From the NCBI RefSeq assembly GCF_004027225.2, contig NC_044282.2, positions 71,535,787-71,599,786 of the forward strand: a stretch of DNA of 64,000 bases. The letters are read 5' to 3'. Source of the stretch: Strigops habroptila. Lineage: Eukaryota > Chordata > Aves > Psittaciformes > Psittacidae. The notes under the pieces are model-generated. The model was not told the origin of the DNA and made no database searches. It saw only the letters and a program-made list of their open reading frames with translations. This document shows positions 1-9,111 of this stretch, in pieces. Position numbers and translations under genes: made by a program. Position 1 is the first letter of the stretch. Every line of letters begins with the position of its first letter.

Positions 1-2796
1 TTCCTTTTGTGCCCAAGCAAGGCAAGTGTAGTGAACACACACAAATAGTTACTTTCTCACACACCTGCAAAATCTCTTAGGAGGATTAAACAAGAGATGT
101 GGAGTACAGTACAGTAAGGTTATATTCTGAAGGAGCTGGGATTTTTCTTTCCCTTGTCATAGTAGTCTAACAAAACAGACTGACACTTTTCTCCAACACC
201 CTTACAGTACTAGTATGTAAAATCCAAGAACCCTTCTGAACATAGCTTCTTTTTTCTTTCCTATGTAACTAAAAAACAAAGTGGTTTGTGCCTATAACAA
301 CCATTTATAACATCCTTAAAAATACATTTTAATGCCTTTGGCTTTTCATCATTATTTTCAGCAGCTTAAGTCAACTGGGAACAAGATTCGTGGTTCTCAT
401 GTTCTCGTGTTGTAAGAACACAACAAATCGAGTTCTCATAGCAGCAGCCTACCAAAAGGGGTAGCCTTAACATAAAGGAGAAGATAAACATTCCATATCC
501 ATAATTAGATAAATAATACTTCAGGCAAGATATGGCACCTTTAAAAGTGCCTTTTCAGCCTTGGATTTTTTTCTCTGCTTGTTACTACAGAAACCCATCT
601 AGCAACCAGAATCTAAGACAGACTCCACCCAAAACAGACAAAAACAATATAGACAGAGTAGGCTTTTCCTTCCCCCCACCCCTTTTATTTCCCCCCCTTT
701 TCCTTCCCCCTTCCCTTTCTTTTTTGGAAGGGTGGGTGAGTGCTAAGGAAAAGTATCTCACTGTGCAAAGGACAGGAGCATTTTGCATGCAGTTGAAACA
801 GTAAAGCTCTGATTACAGATGGCAGAAATGAAAGCAGGGAATGAGTAATGAGCAATGAGAAATGCGTAATGCAGGATGAGGATATAATTTCCACACATCG
901 GCTAAAGAAAGGTTTACACTCTTAAGCAATAAAAACAAACCATTAAGCCAGACCTGCACTGTCAGGAAGTATAAAACAGTTCTTGAAACTCTGCAGTTAC
1001 TATACAAAAGCTTTTCATAAACTTTTGTTTCCTGATCTTTCATAAAACATTAACATTATGTTCTTTCATAAAACATTAACATCAAGCTGCCATATGGCAA
1101 TTAGCTGCCTCCTGAAATCAATAAAAGAAAACCCCCAAAATCAACAAGTTTAGGAATAGCTGTATAATAAAATAGTTCAATAATTATCCTCTTCTAATAG
1201 TGGGTCTAATATAAATGCAGTCCAGATGAGCTCCTTCTCCAAAGCTCAGAGTACAATAAATCATGTTCCTCTCCAAGCCTCATCACTACTGAGTGCACAA
1301 GCGAGACATCTGACTGCCTAGTAGGGGGCGAGCAGGTGACAGTTTGGGGACCCCCAAACCCAGTCATCATAGGAGCAGGAAAGGTCTCAACGCCTGGTTA
1401 TGATGAGCCCAGGTTAGCGCAGCAGAGCAGATCCTGCTCAGCTGAAAATGGCCAGTGCTCTCAGGAGAGCTTACCTCAACTGAAGATCTTCCCACGGCAT
1501 TTCTACATGTTGCTGACCGCAGGAGTCCAACTGAATTGTGCCCCAAAATTACCAAGCCACTCGACAAAGCTGTTACTGAGTCTCAAAAGGACAAGGGGAG
1601 ATGCTGATCACATTTGTGTTTAGAGAGATGCTTATCTGAAATGCACAAAGGGTGATATTATCTATCACAATCTCTGCCTATATAGGTTGTATAAGTGCCT
1701 AGAAGCAAAATGTTTAGGGGAAACAGGCTTTAGGGTAACAAAGGCAGCTTTCCTTCCAGATCTTCTGCTTTTTCTCCCCTCAAGAGGCAAAAAAGACCAA
1801 AAAGCTCATTTCTTCTTGTAGAGCACTATAACACTAAGTACTACTAAAGAACTAAAGTAAAGTACTACTAAAGAACTAAAATACTTGAGCACTGTGGTAA
1901 CAGCATACCTTTAGTTTTTAGGACTATTTAGCAGTCATTACCAGACTTAGAAGATGCCAGAAAGCCCAAACCTTTCAGAAGGACTGTCTGATCATCAACC
2001 CTATTTAGCAGGGTTCAGGAACCCAACTGATCTCCAGGAGAATTTCCTACTACTCATGTATGAAAGTTTGATTCTTTTATTTTTAATCCCAAACAAGCTC
2101 TTTGGTGCAGCACTCTCTCACAATCTCTGATCTAGAGAGAGAGGTTAAGGGTTAAGGATTTAAAGGTACATTACGAAACCAATTCTGCAGAAATTTATTG
2201 ACATGCTGAGCTTGACACATGCCCATTTCCTCCTCAAAATCAGCACGGAACCGGTGATTCTGTGACTAACGCTAAGCAGGTATAGAAATGCTTACAAGAA
2301 TGGGTCTTAATAGGTTTACAATTATACATTGGCCTCAGTGTATTTTACTAAGGATGCAATTCTTTCTCAGGCAATAGGAGGTTTGCCTTTACAAGGAATG
2401 CGGCATCACGCCATGAGCCAGCTACTGCTCATGCATAGACAAGCGCCGTAGCCAATTTTTGTGAAACAAGATTAGCATCAACGTGTTCTCATGCCTTACA
2501 GGAGAAGTAAAGCAGTCACCACTGTGTAAAAAGCCTCCCTCAATGTAGTCACAGATGAAGAGCTAGGAGCTGTGAAACTTAAGCCTTGCAATGCTGGAGT
2601 TTAAGATTGGTTAGAAGTGCTGTGGGTTCTTTACCAATTTCAGCAGGTTTGGGATCATACCTTTCCTGCTCATAGAAACAGTGCAATCTTCAAGTTTGCA
2701 GCACTTTCTGTGCAGCTTTTGCAAGCTCAGGCTCTAGAGTATGTCAACACTGACATAACTTGACTGGTACAACTGTGCATTGCAAACAGTCAACAA
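1..2796. other. Downstream intergenic flank, no gene seen
   Basis: AT-rich non-coding DNA downstream of BMP2. It holds a C/T-rich tract at about 667-726, a near-exact repeated segment (about 1037-1057 and 1062-1082), and a tandem pair of 24-bp units (1836-1883). Short frames show no protein family resemblance. No CR1 was recognised. Confidence 0.7.
1836..1883. repeat. Tandem duplication, 2 x 24 bp
   Basis: Two adjacent 24-bp units beginning AAGTACTACTAAAG differ by one base near the end. A simple recent duplication. Confidence 0.85.
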
Positions 2797-3205
2797 ATCA
2801 TAGAATCACAGAATAGTTTGGGTTGGAAGGGACCTTCAAAGCTCATCTTAGTCCAACCCCTCTGCAATGAGCAGGGACATCTTCAACTAGATCAGGTTGC
2901 CCAGAACCACATCCAGACTGGCCTTGAATGTCTCCAGGGATGGGGCATCCATGACCTCTCTGGGCAACCTGTGCCAGTGTTTTACCACCCTCATCGTAAA
3001 GAATTTTTTCCTCACATCCTGCCTGAATCTGCCCTTCTTTTAGTTTAAAACCACCTCTCCTCCTATCGCAACAGGCTCTGCTAAGAAGTCTCTCCCCATC
3101 TTTCTTATAGGTCCCTTTTAAGACCTGAAAGGCCACAATAAGGTTTCCCCAGAGCCTTCTCCTCTCCAGGCTGAACAACCCCAACTCTCTCAGCCTTGCA
3201 GGGCC
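2797..3205 (-). mobile_element. CR1 LINE 3' fragment, minus orientation
   Basis: Begins on the plus strand with ATCATAGAATCACAGAAT (complement of the CR1 terminal 8-mers) followed by GTTTGGGTTGGAAGGGACC. It continues through the ORF2 C-terminal region to the GGCTGAGAGAGTTGGGG segment. Heavily 5'-truncated, as usual for CR1. The pol frame is interrupted. Confidence 0.95.
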
Positions 3206-4339
3206 TTCACTGTGGCATATCCTGTGACTGACAACCTTGCCAAAGCAACAGCCATAAACTTGCTCACCATCAGTCATGCTGGCAACAACAAAAAAGCAAA
3301 CTAAACTTCTGCACATATCATGCTCCCCCTAAAAACATGAGTCAAGTAAACAGCACTGCTCTTTTGAAAAAGCAAACAGAGATTGTCCACCCAGTGAACC
3401 TGTACCTACCACGTAGTATCAGCATGTCAATAACATCAGCTACCTCTCAAAAATACTGCTGGTACCAAGAAATGTAGAAGTTATTGCACCACAGAAGCTT
3501 ACGATGACCCTAAAATACCTTTAAGTTCACAAGAGAAAAATGGGAGCAGCCAACAGGAAATTAGTTTTTCCTATCCTCTGTACCCCTTGTTCTTTGTGAT
3601 AATGAGCCCTAGAGAACTGTTCTATAGGAAGACCTGTGAGACATCATCAAGTTAGCCTTTCTGATCAACAAACCTATGCAGTACCTTTGCTGTAGCCCAG
3701 ATGATTCTGGTGAAGAAGTAGGAGTTCGGGGAGGGCAGTGAGAAAGAAAAGGTTTCTGTTAATAGAAAGTTAGGCTCAAATCAGAGATTCCCAGAGTTGC
3801 CTTAGAGAGATCTCTAATGGGACAACTGCACACATGGTTTTAGGAAGTACTGCCTCAGTTCACCAAATCCAGAAATGGATCCATAACAGAACAAAGGGGT
3901 TCTGACATTACTGGAGATATCAGCACAATCATTATATATCCTCTAAATACAGTGGAGAGCTCCTGAAACAGTCAGGAACTTACCACGAACAGTCTAACAC
4001 AATCTCATTCCATTCCCAGCTTCAGTGCACTCCACAGTGGATTGCCAAGAAGCCAGTTTAAGCTACTTTCCCGCTCTACTACTTCAGCACAACCTTCACA
4101 CAACAAGCAACCCAGCCTCTATATGCTCATCCCAGGCTCTATAGCTAGTAACCTGACTGCCCTATCAGTCTTAAACTACAACAGGCACAATAAGTATTAG
4201 GTTTAATGCTGTTTGCCAGCTGCAAATCATGCTTTTGCCCCTTACAGGAAGGATTTGAAGAGTAAGAAGTTATAAGTTATCCTTGTGATGACTGCACAAG
4301 TGAACCATTTTTTCCTTTCAGACTGGAATTTTCAGAAAG
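3206..4339. other. Intergenic spacer between CR1 and the BMP2 3' end
   Basis: No gene, RNA or repeat recognised. Composition is ordinary for the flank. Confidence 0.6.
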
Positions 4340-4358
4340 AAGTATCAGAGTTTTATGA

Positions 4359-4364
4359 TTTATT
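4359..4364 (-). terminator. BMP2: Distal BMP2 poly(A) signal AATAAA
   Basis: AATAAA within CAGATAATAAATC on the minus strand. The same CAGATAATAAAT string occurs in the distal human BMP2 3' UTR as I recall it, which supports an alternative, longer 3' end here. No transcript evidence is available from the window. Confidence 0.5.
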
Positions 4365-4697
4365 ATCTGACACAGATTGAAACATTTGAGAAGGGGGAAA
4401 AAAAAAGGGCTTTCAAACACAAAACCCTGGAAAAGAAGACAAGCCAATCTGCAAAACAGCAAACCCACCAGCTGAGGTTAGACAGGAGGCTGCATATGAC
4501 AACAGCTTGCTGTATGTAGGGCTAAAAACTGAAGATTAATTTCACTACAACACTCCACAGAAGTGAGCTCTCCTCTGAGGTGAGGAAGTATGCAGTGCTC
4601 TTCCAACTGGTAAAGACAAGGGCTGGTACAAATAAGGTAAGAATTCCTCTTTAGCAATACATAATCACCAAAAATAAAAAAAGATGACATTTTAGTT

Positions 4698-4703
4698 TTT
4701 ATT
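4698..4703 (-). terminator. BMP2: Proximal BMP2 poly(A) signal AATAAA
   Basis: AATAAA on the minus strand, followed 12-13 nt later by a CA cleavage dinucleotide (4685-4686) and then a U-rich run grading into UUGGUGAUU, a typical downstream element. The preceding context (CTGGCCAAATAT) resembles the human context before its AATAAAACG signal, as remembered. Usage has not been shown. Confidence 0.7.
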
Positions 4704-4795
4704 ATTTTATATTTGGCCAGGACTTTTAAAGGAAGGACTTTGAAAGGAAACATCAAACATTCACTTTTCTGTAGGTCTAGAAAGGATTCAGCCTT

Positions 4796-4822
4796 CCCCC
4801 GCACCCCCCACCCCCACCTCCC
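4796..4822 (-). other. G-quadruplex motif in the BMP2 3' UTR
   Basis: On the mRNA (minus) strand there are four G runs of 3, 5, 6 and 5 separated by loops of AGGT, T and TGC, which satisfies the G3+N1-7 rule. It lies between the conserved UTR block and the proximal poly(A) signal, about 95 nt upstream of that signal. Confidence 0.75.
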
Positions 4823-5549
4823 ATAGGGTTTCTATTGGCCCTTCTTAAATTCACACTGCAAATTAGTTGGGAATAGCAGTATTTATACTAGATCAGCAAC
4901 GTCTGGTTCTTATCCAAATGTTCCACCTAAAGAGGATGCCAGTTCTCATGGATTGGACAGCCCACCCTGCAGCATTCCTGAGAATTGTACAATATAATCT
5001 TGAAAGTCAGCAGAGTGGATTATCCACTTTTTTTTCTGGACTTGAACTTGTGACCTTAACAGTAGCACAGCAGAAAGCAAATGTGCTATGCACTTTGCCA
5101 TAGTAACCTTCCATGTATTCTTTTTTCAACTTAAATACACACAATTGAAACAGCTACAATTTTGGAAAATTATGTACAAACCCTATATTTTTTTTTCTTT
5201 TTGATTACATATAAATACAAATTAGCTATTCTTCTAAAAAGTGGTTATAATAGGAAATAAATACAAAATAAGAATCTGACCATTATACTTCATGTGCTGG
5301 GGTTAACCCCATATAAAATGTACAACTAAAATACATTTAAAAATCTTTAAAGGAATATTTCTCTGATTAAAATATTTGTTTTCCCAACTTTTTTTTTTGT
5401 AGACATAAATATATTTTCAAAATAGTTGTGTTTTTTTTTCTTTTTCTTTCCATTTCATTACATAAATAAAGTCTTCATTGGGAAATATTAAAGTGTCAGC
5501 TTGGGGGGTTTTTTTAACCTTTTGCATTTGTCTAATATATTTTGCTGTG

Positions 5550-6394
5550 TCAGCGGCACCCACAACCCTCCACAACCATATCTTGATAGTTCTTTAATAC
5601 AACTTTTTCATTTTCATCAAGGTAGAGCATGGAAATAGCACTCAGTTCTGTCGGCACACAGCAAGCCTTGGGGATTTTGGAATTCACTGAATTGACCAAA
5701 GTCTGAACAATGGCATGGTTTGTTGAGTTTAGATGATCTGCCAGTGGAAAAGGACATTCCCCGTGGCAGTAAAAGGCACTATACCCCGGTGGGGCAACAA
5801 TCCAGTCATTCCACCCCACATCATTGAAGTCCACATATAACGGATGCCTTTTGCAACTGTATTTGTGGCGTTTACGCTGTTTGTGTTTCGCTTGACGCTT
5901 TTCTCTTTTATGGAGCGGGTGTCCCTTGCCATCATGCCCAAACGTTACTAATAATGGCCTGAGCTGAGACCAGCTATCTTCATCCTGATGTAAAGACCTG
6001 CTAATCCTAACGTGCCTCTTGGAGGCACTGTTCTCTTTGTCCAAGTGAACCACCTCTACCACAAACCCATGATTAGGTTGTCCATGTGCAATCCACCTCA
6101 AAACAGCTGGCGTTACATCAAAACTTTCCCATTTACTTGCATTATGATGCACCAACCTGGTGTCCAAAAGTCTTGTGACAGGGTCCTTAGAGGTGGCTGT
6201 GGCTGGCTTTATAATTTCATAAATATTAATACGGTGATGGTAGCTGCTGTTGTTCTCAAAGGCTTCGTGCACCTGCTTCCGAAAAATCTGGAGTTCAGCT
6301 GAGGTGATAGACTCCTCATTAGGGATGGAAGTTAAATTAAAGAAGAAACGCCGTGCTGTTTTCCCACTTGTTTCTGGCAGTTCTTCCAAAACTT
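5550..6394 (-). CDS. BMP2: BMP2 last coding exon (exon 3), residues 118-398 and stop
   Basis: Carries most of the propeptide, both cleavage sites and the whole mature ligand. The acceptor is TTAG at 6395-6398 after a pyrimidine-rich run. The joined codon G|AA gives Glu118, reading [11 protein letters not shown]. An alternative AG three bases downstream would drop one residue and fits the family less well. Candidate N-glycosylation sites are N137 (NLT), N165/N166 (NNSS), N202 (NAS) and N340 (NST, in the mature part). The basic heparin-binding segment QAKHKQRKR opens the mature chain. The interchain cysteine is Cys362 and knot partners are expected to be 298-363, 327-395 and 331-397. The stop is TGA at 5550-5552. 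The open frame runs about 55 bases past the acceptor into the intron, but that extension is not coding. Confidence 0.97.
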
Positions 6395-9102
6395 CTAATT
6401 TGATTAAACAGGGAAAATAGAAAGAAAGAAAAATCAGGAACTTAGACAAGCAACCAAACCCCTCACAGATAGTCTGCTGCTGGCAACTTTCAAATGACAG
6501 CTAACACATGTGACACAGAAGACTTTCAGGCGGAAAATGCCGCCTCCCTCCTCTTTCTCTATTTACGCAAGCGTGTATAGCACGGAGTTAAGGGTGCTTC
6601 ACTCACTGTTATGCATTTTGATTGCACACTGCTGCCCTTTGCATTCCAGGTGGTTATAAATGAGTGGCAAGAACCACGCAGCGTTACATTGGAATTCAAG
6701 GACATCAGTGAGAAAACTCAAGCCTGACAGCGTGGTTCTGATGAGAATCATTACAACTGGTTGAGGACTTACAGCAACCGTTGCATTTCTGCCTTTTTCA
6801 GGAATATGGCTCTAATGTCAGTCCCTTAAACTCCATCCTAAAAGATACCACTCCACAGTTTAGGTGACTTATAAATATTAACTTATGGATTTTTGTATCT
6901 TAATTAGAAACAGTGAACTTAACATCTGTAACAGCGTTTTATGAAGCACGCCCTAGGATGTACCCAAAAGGGCCATAAGGAATGGCAGGAGGGTTCAACT
7001 CCTGAAAAGGGGTGGATGGTGAAAGGATAATGAAATAAAGTTGCTTCTGAACAACAGATTTTGCAAAACCACACCAAAAAATAAATTTGAAAAGCCACTA
7101 AACCCCAGGCCGTTCTCACCTTTGAGTCAACAAGTAACTGAACGGAGCTTCAGAGGGAGTAAAATGTATCTAGGGTTGCTAAGTACACTGCTGCTACAGA
7201 CACTGAAGAAATAACAAGTATTTGCCAAAACAAATCTCTCTCAAATCAATTTTGGTTTCTATTTTGGGTGCTAAGCATCCTGGAGAAACACTCACTTTCA
7301 AAGGGGAAGCCCTAACTGCTGTTAGCAGCTCTTCATCACATAACCATTCCCTGTTGAATCCTGTGCAACTTTTGGATAGGGTAAGGCTCAGCTTTCCCGC
7401 TTTCCAGGAGCAGATCAGTATTTGTAAACATGCAGATGTTTTTAGTGGTCACAAGACAAACTTCTGCTTTTAAGAAGTCACTAACAGAGGGAGAACTCAG
7501 TGAAAAACTGGAATCATATTGATCTTCTTCCAAATTTTGTGACAATTCTAGAATAGCTTTTATGCCAAAAACTTTGCCGTAACAATATGACTACTTCAAA
7601 CTACAGATTCTTGTACTTGCCTAGAAATTATAAACTTTGCCCTCCGAGTTCCTCTCTTGCTCAGCCCCTTGCCTACCACACTAATGTGAATGACCCACAC
7701 ACTGGCTTTTCCCCATTCATTGCTACGCGTTTACTTTCCACATAGGGAAACGCGGACGATGAGAAGTTACATTTCATCATCCATCTCCTTCCTCACGATA
7801 ATGCTTTCCACTAAACAGCACATCCACTTCTCCAAGACCACCTCTTTTACCCATCGGAAACATTAAATATTAGCCGATTCCTTTTCTCAACCCAGTTTCA
7901 CTTTAGAAGCATGGGGGAAACTGCATTTTCATTACTTCTACAGCGGGGCCACTGCACGCCAGCTCCGGAGACAAGCAGCCAGGAACAATTACAACCTGGG
8001 GAAACGTTTCCCGAAGAGCACGCGAGCGACACGCGCCCCACCGGCTCCACGGGCCTACCCGTGCCGTGGCCAATGCCGCAGCCACTGTTTCAGCTCCATA
8101 AGCCGGGAAATGCACCCAAGCTGCTCAGAGGGTCCGTGGCCGCGGTGGGCTGCAGGCCAGGAGGGACAGGGATGAAGCTGGTCGCCCCGCTCCGCATCCC
8201 AATGCTGGGATATCTGCAGGTGAGAGCCGGAACCTGGCCACAGGGCTTTTACCAGCCTGGGCGCTGCTGGCTGGGGAGGAATAGCCGGGGCCCGGGGTAA
8301 ACGGCTCCTCGACGGCAGCGGGGCGAGGGCGGGCTTGAGGAGGGCGCGATTGATAGTTGCATTGGTCTCTCACGGGGATTAGATAAGGATTAGAAACCTC
8401 CGCAGCTCGGCCGCGCCTCAGGGAGACTTCCCTGCGCTTTACCCTCGCGAAGGGAAAGGTACCTGGGGGAACGCTTAGCGCGGGGTCGCTCTGCTTTAGC
8501 GAATAAAACGGGAGCCCCTCGTCGGGAGGAGGAGGAGAAGCGAGGCTGGCGGCGCGCCACGGCGGCAACCCCGGCGCCTGCCGCCGGGGCTGTGGGAGCG
8601 CGGCCGGCTGGAAGCGCACCGCCGCCCCGGTGAATCCAACACACCCGCGTTACCGGCGCTCCCGGGGAGGAATCCACCCCGACGCTCCTCCTCCTCCTGC
8701 GGCCCTCCCCCTTCCCCTCCGCGCCCGCCACCGGCCCCCCGAGCCCGTACCTTCGTGGTGGAAGCTGCGGACGGTGTTGGCGCGGCTGGCGGCCCGCTCC
8801 AGCGGGTACCCGAGGGCCGGCGGCTGCCCCTGCTGCTGCCCGGCGTGCAGGCGGTAGAGGTCCAGCATGTAGGGGGGGATGACGACGTCCTTGCCGGGGC
8901 TGGGCCGCCGCTTCAACCCGAACATGTGGAGCAGGCGCAGCTCGAACTCGCTGAGGAGATCCTCGGGGCGCTGCGCGGCCGAGGCGGCGCGGCCCGGCTC
9001 GGTGAAACGCCGCCGGCCCACCTCCGGCATGAGGCCGGCCGCGCCGCCCAGCAGCGCCTGGCAGAGCAGCAGCGCCAGGAGGGAGCGGGTCGCGGCAACC
9101 AT
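5550..9102 (-). CDS. BMP2: Bone morphogenetic protein 2 precursor, CDS join complement(8751..9102, 5550..6394)
   Basis: Secreted TGF-beta superfamily ligand. It is made as a dimeric proprotein, cleaved in the secretory pathway, and signals through BMPR1A/1B and BMPR2/ACVR2 to SMAD1/5/8 in bone, limb, heart and feather development. The two exons join in phase 1 and give 398 residues, against 396 in human. Visible parts are a signal peptide (about 1-23), a TGF-beta propeptide to residue 284, an upstream RISR site (247-250), the furin site REKR (281-284) and a 114-residue mature domain (285-398). Its seven cysteines (298, 327, 331, 362, 363, 395, 397) form the cystine knot plus the interchain Cys362. 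The ATG at 9100-9102 was chosen because it matches the family start and has A at -3 and G at +4. An in-frame TTG two codons upstream is not a plausible start. BMP4 is excluded by the mature N-terminus and the ending VEGCGCR. Confidence 0.98.
6395..8750 (-). other. BMP2: BMP2 intron 2 (2,356 bp)
   Basis: Phase-1 intron bounded by GT at 8749-8750 and AG at 6395-6396. The half near exon 3 is AT-rich and has no recognisable repeat. The half near exon 2 (from about 8000) belongs to the CpG island. It is shorter than the human intron as I remember it (several kb). A pair of GGATTAG motifs flanking a GATA site lies at 8376-8392 and is reported as a finding. No exon-like ORF with family similarity is present. 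Confidence 0.9.
8751..9102 (-). CDS. BMP2: BMP2 first coding exon (exon 2), residues 1-117 plus one base of codon 118
   Basis: Encodes the signal peptide, with a leucine-rich core at about residues 8-18 and a likely cut after AAG near residue 23, and the first part of the propeptide. Family landmarks are the stretches [19 protein letters not shown] and [14 protein letters not shown], then [16 protein letters not shown] at the end. The exon closes at GAAG followed by a GTACGG donor (8750-8745). The acceptor is a CT-rich tract ending in GCGCAG at 9110-9111, so 7 bases (9103-9109) of 5' UTR precede the ATG. The exon lies in a strong CpG island, so every other frame is also open. Those frames are composition artefacts. 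The poly-Gln/Pro part near residues 89-97 differs from human and is the likely source of the two extra residues. Confidence 0.96.
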
Positions 9103-9111
9103 GATCAACCT
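9103..9111 (-). promoter_or_regulatory. BMP2: BMP2 exon 2 splice acceptor and start context
   Basis: A CT repeat (CTC-type, 9114-9131) leads into GCGCAG with AG at 9110-9111. The exon begins GTTGATCATGG, the same arrangement as human, where exon 2 begins GTCGACCATGG. This places the start codon 7 bases inside the exon and shows that the 5' UTR is mainly on an upstream exon. Confidence 0.85.

Larger units (their letters stand above)
4340..5549 (-). other. BMP2: BMP2 3' UTR, including a deeply conserved block (about 4870-5549)
   Basis: Read on the minus strand, the sequence after the stop follows the human BMP2 3' UTR nearly base for base as I recall it. Examples are the stretch with TTTAATATTTCCCAATGAAG, the AU-rich part with several ATTTA pentamers, and the part reading GTGGATAATCCACTCTGCTG. 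This is the UTR known to be unusually conserved across vertebrates and to carry AU-rich post-transcriptional control elements. Similarity weakens at about 4860 and returns near each candidate poly(A) signal. A short frame on the opposite strand (4867-5103) is an accident of this UTR. Ends depend on poly(A) choice: about 865 nt for the proximal site and about 1,210 nt for the distal one. Confidence 0.85.

Noticed and set aside
2843..3316. 157-codon minus-strand frame as a gene
   Set aside because: Mostly the 3' part of a CR1 element read in and out of its pol frame.
4867..5103. 78-codon plus-strand frame
   Set aside because: It lies antisense within the conserved BMP2 3' UTR, whose nucleotide conservation is explained by UTR function.
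6395..6449. Extension of the BMP2 exon 3 frame upstream to an in-frame start
   Set aside because: The bases read as an intron end (pyrimidine-rich run, then TTAG at 6395-6398), and the spliced join restores the family sequence [11 protein letters not shown].
9103..9108. Start two codons earlier in exon 2
   Set aside because: The codon is TTG, not ATG. The ATG at 9100-9102 matches the family start and has a good context.
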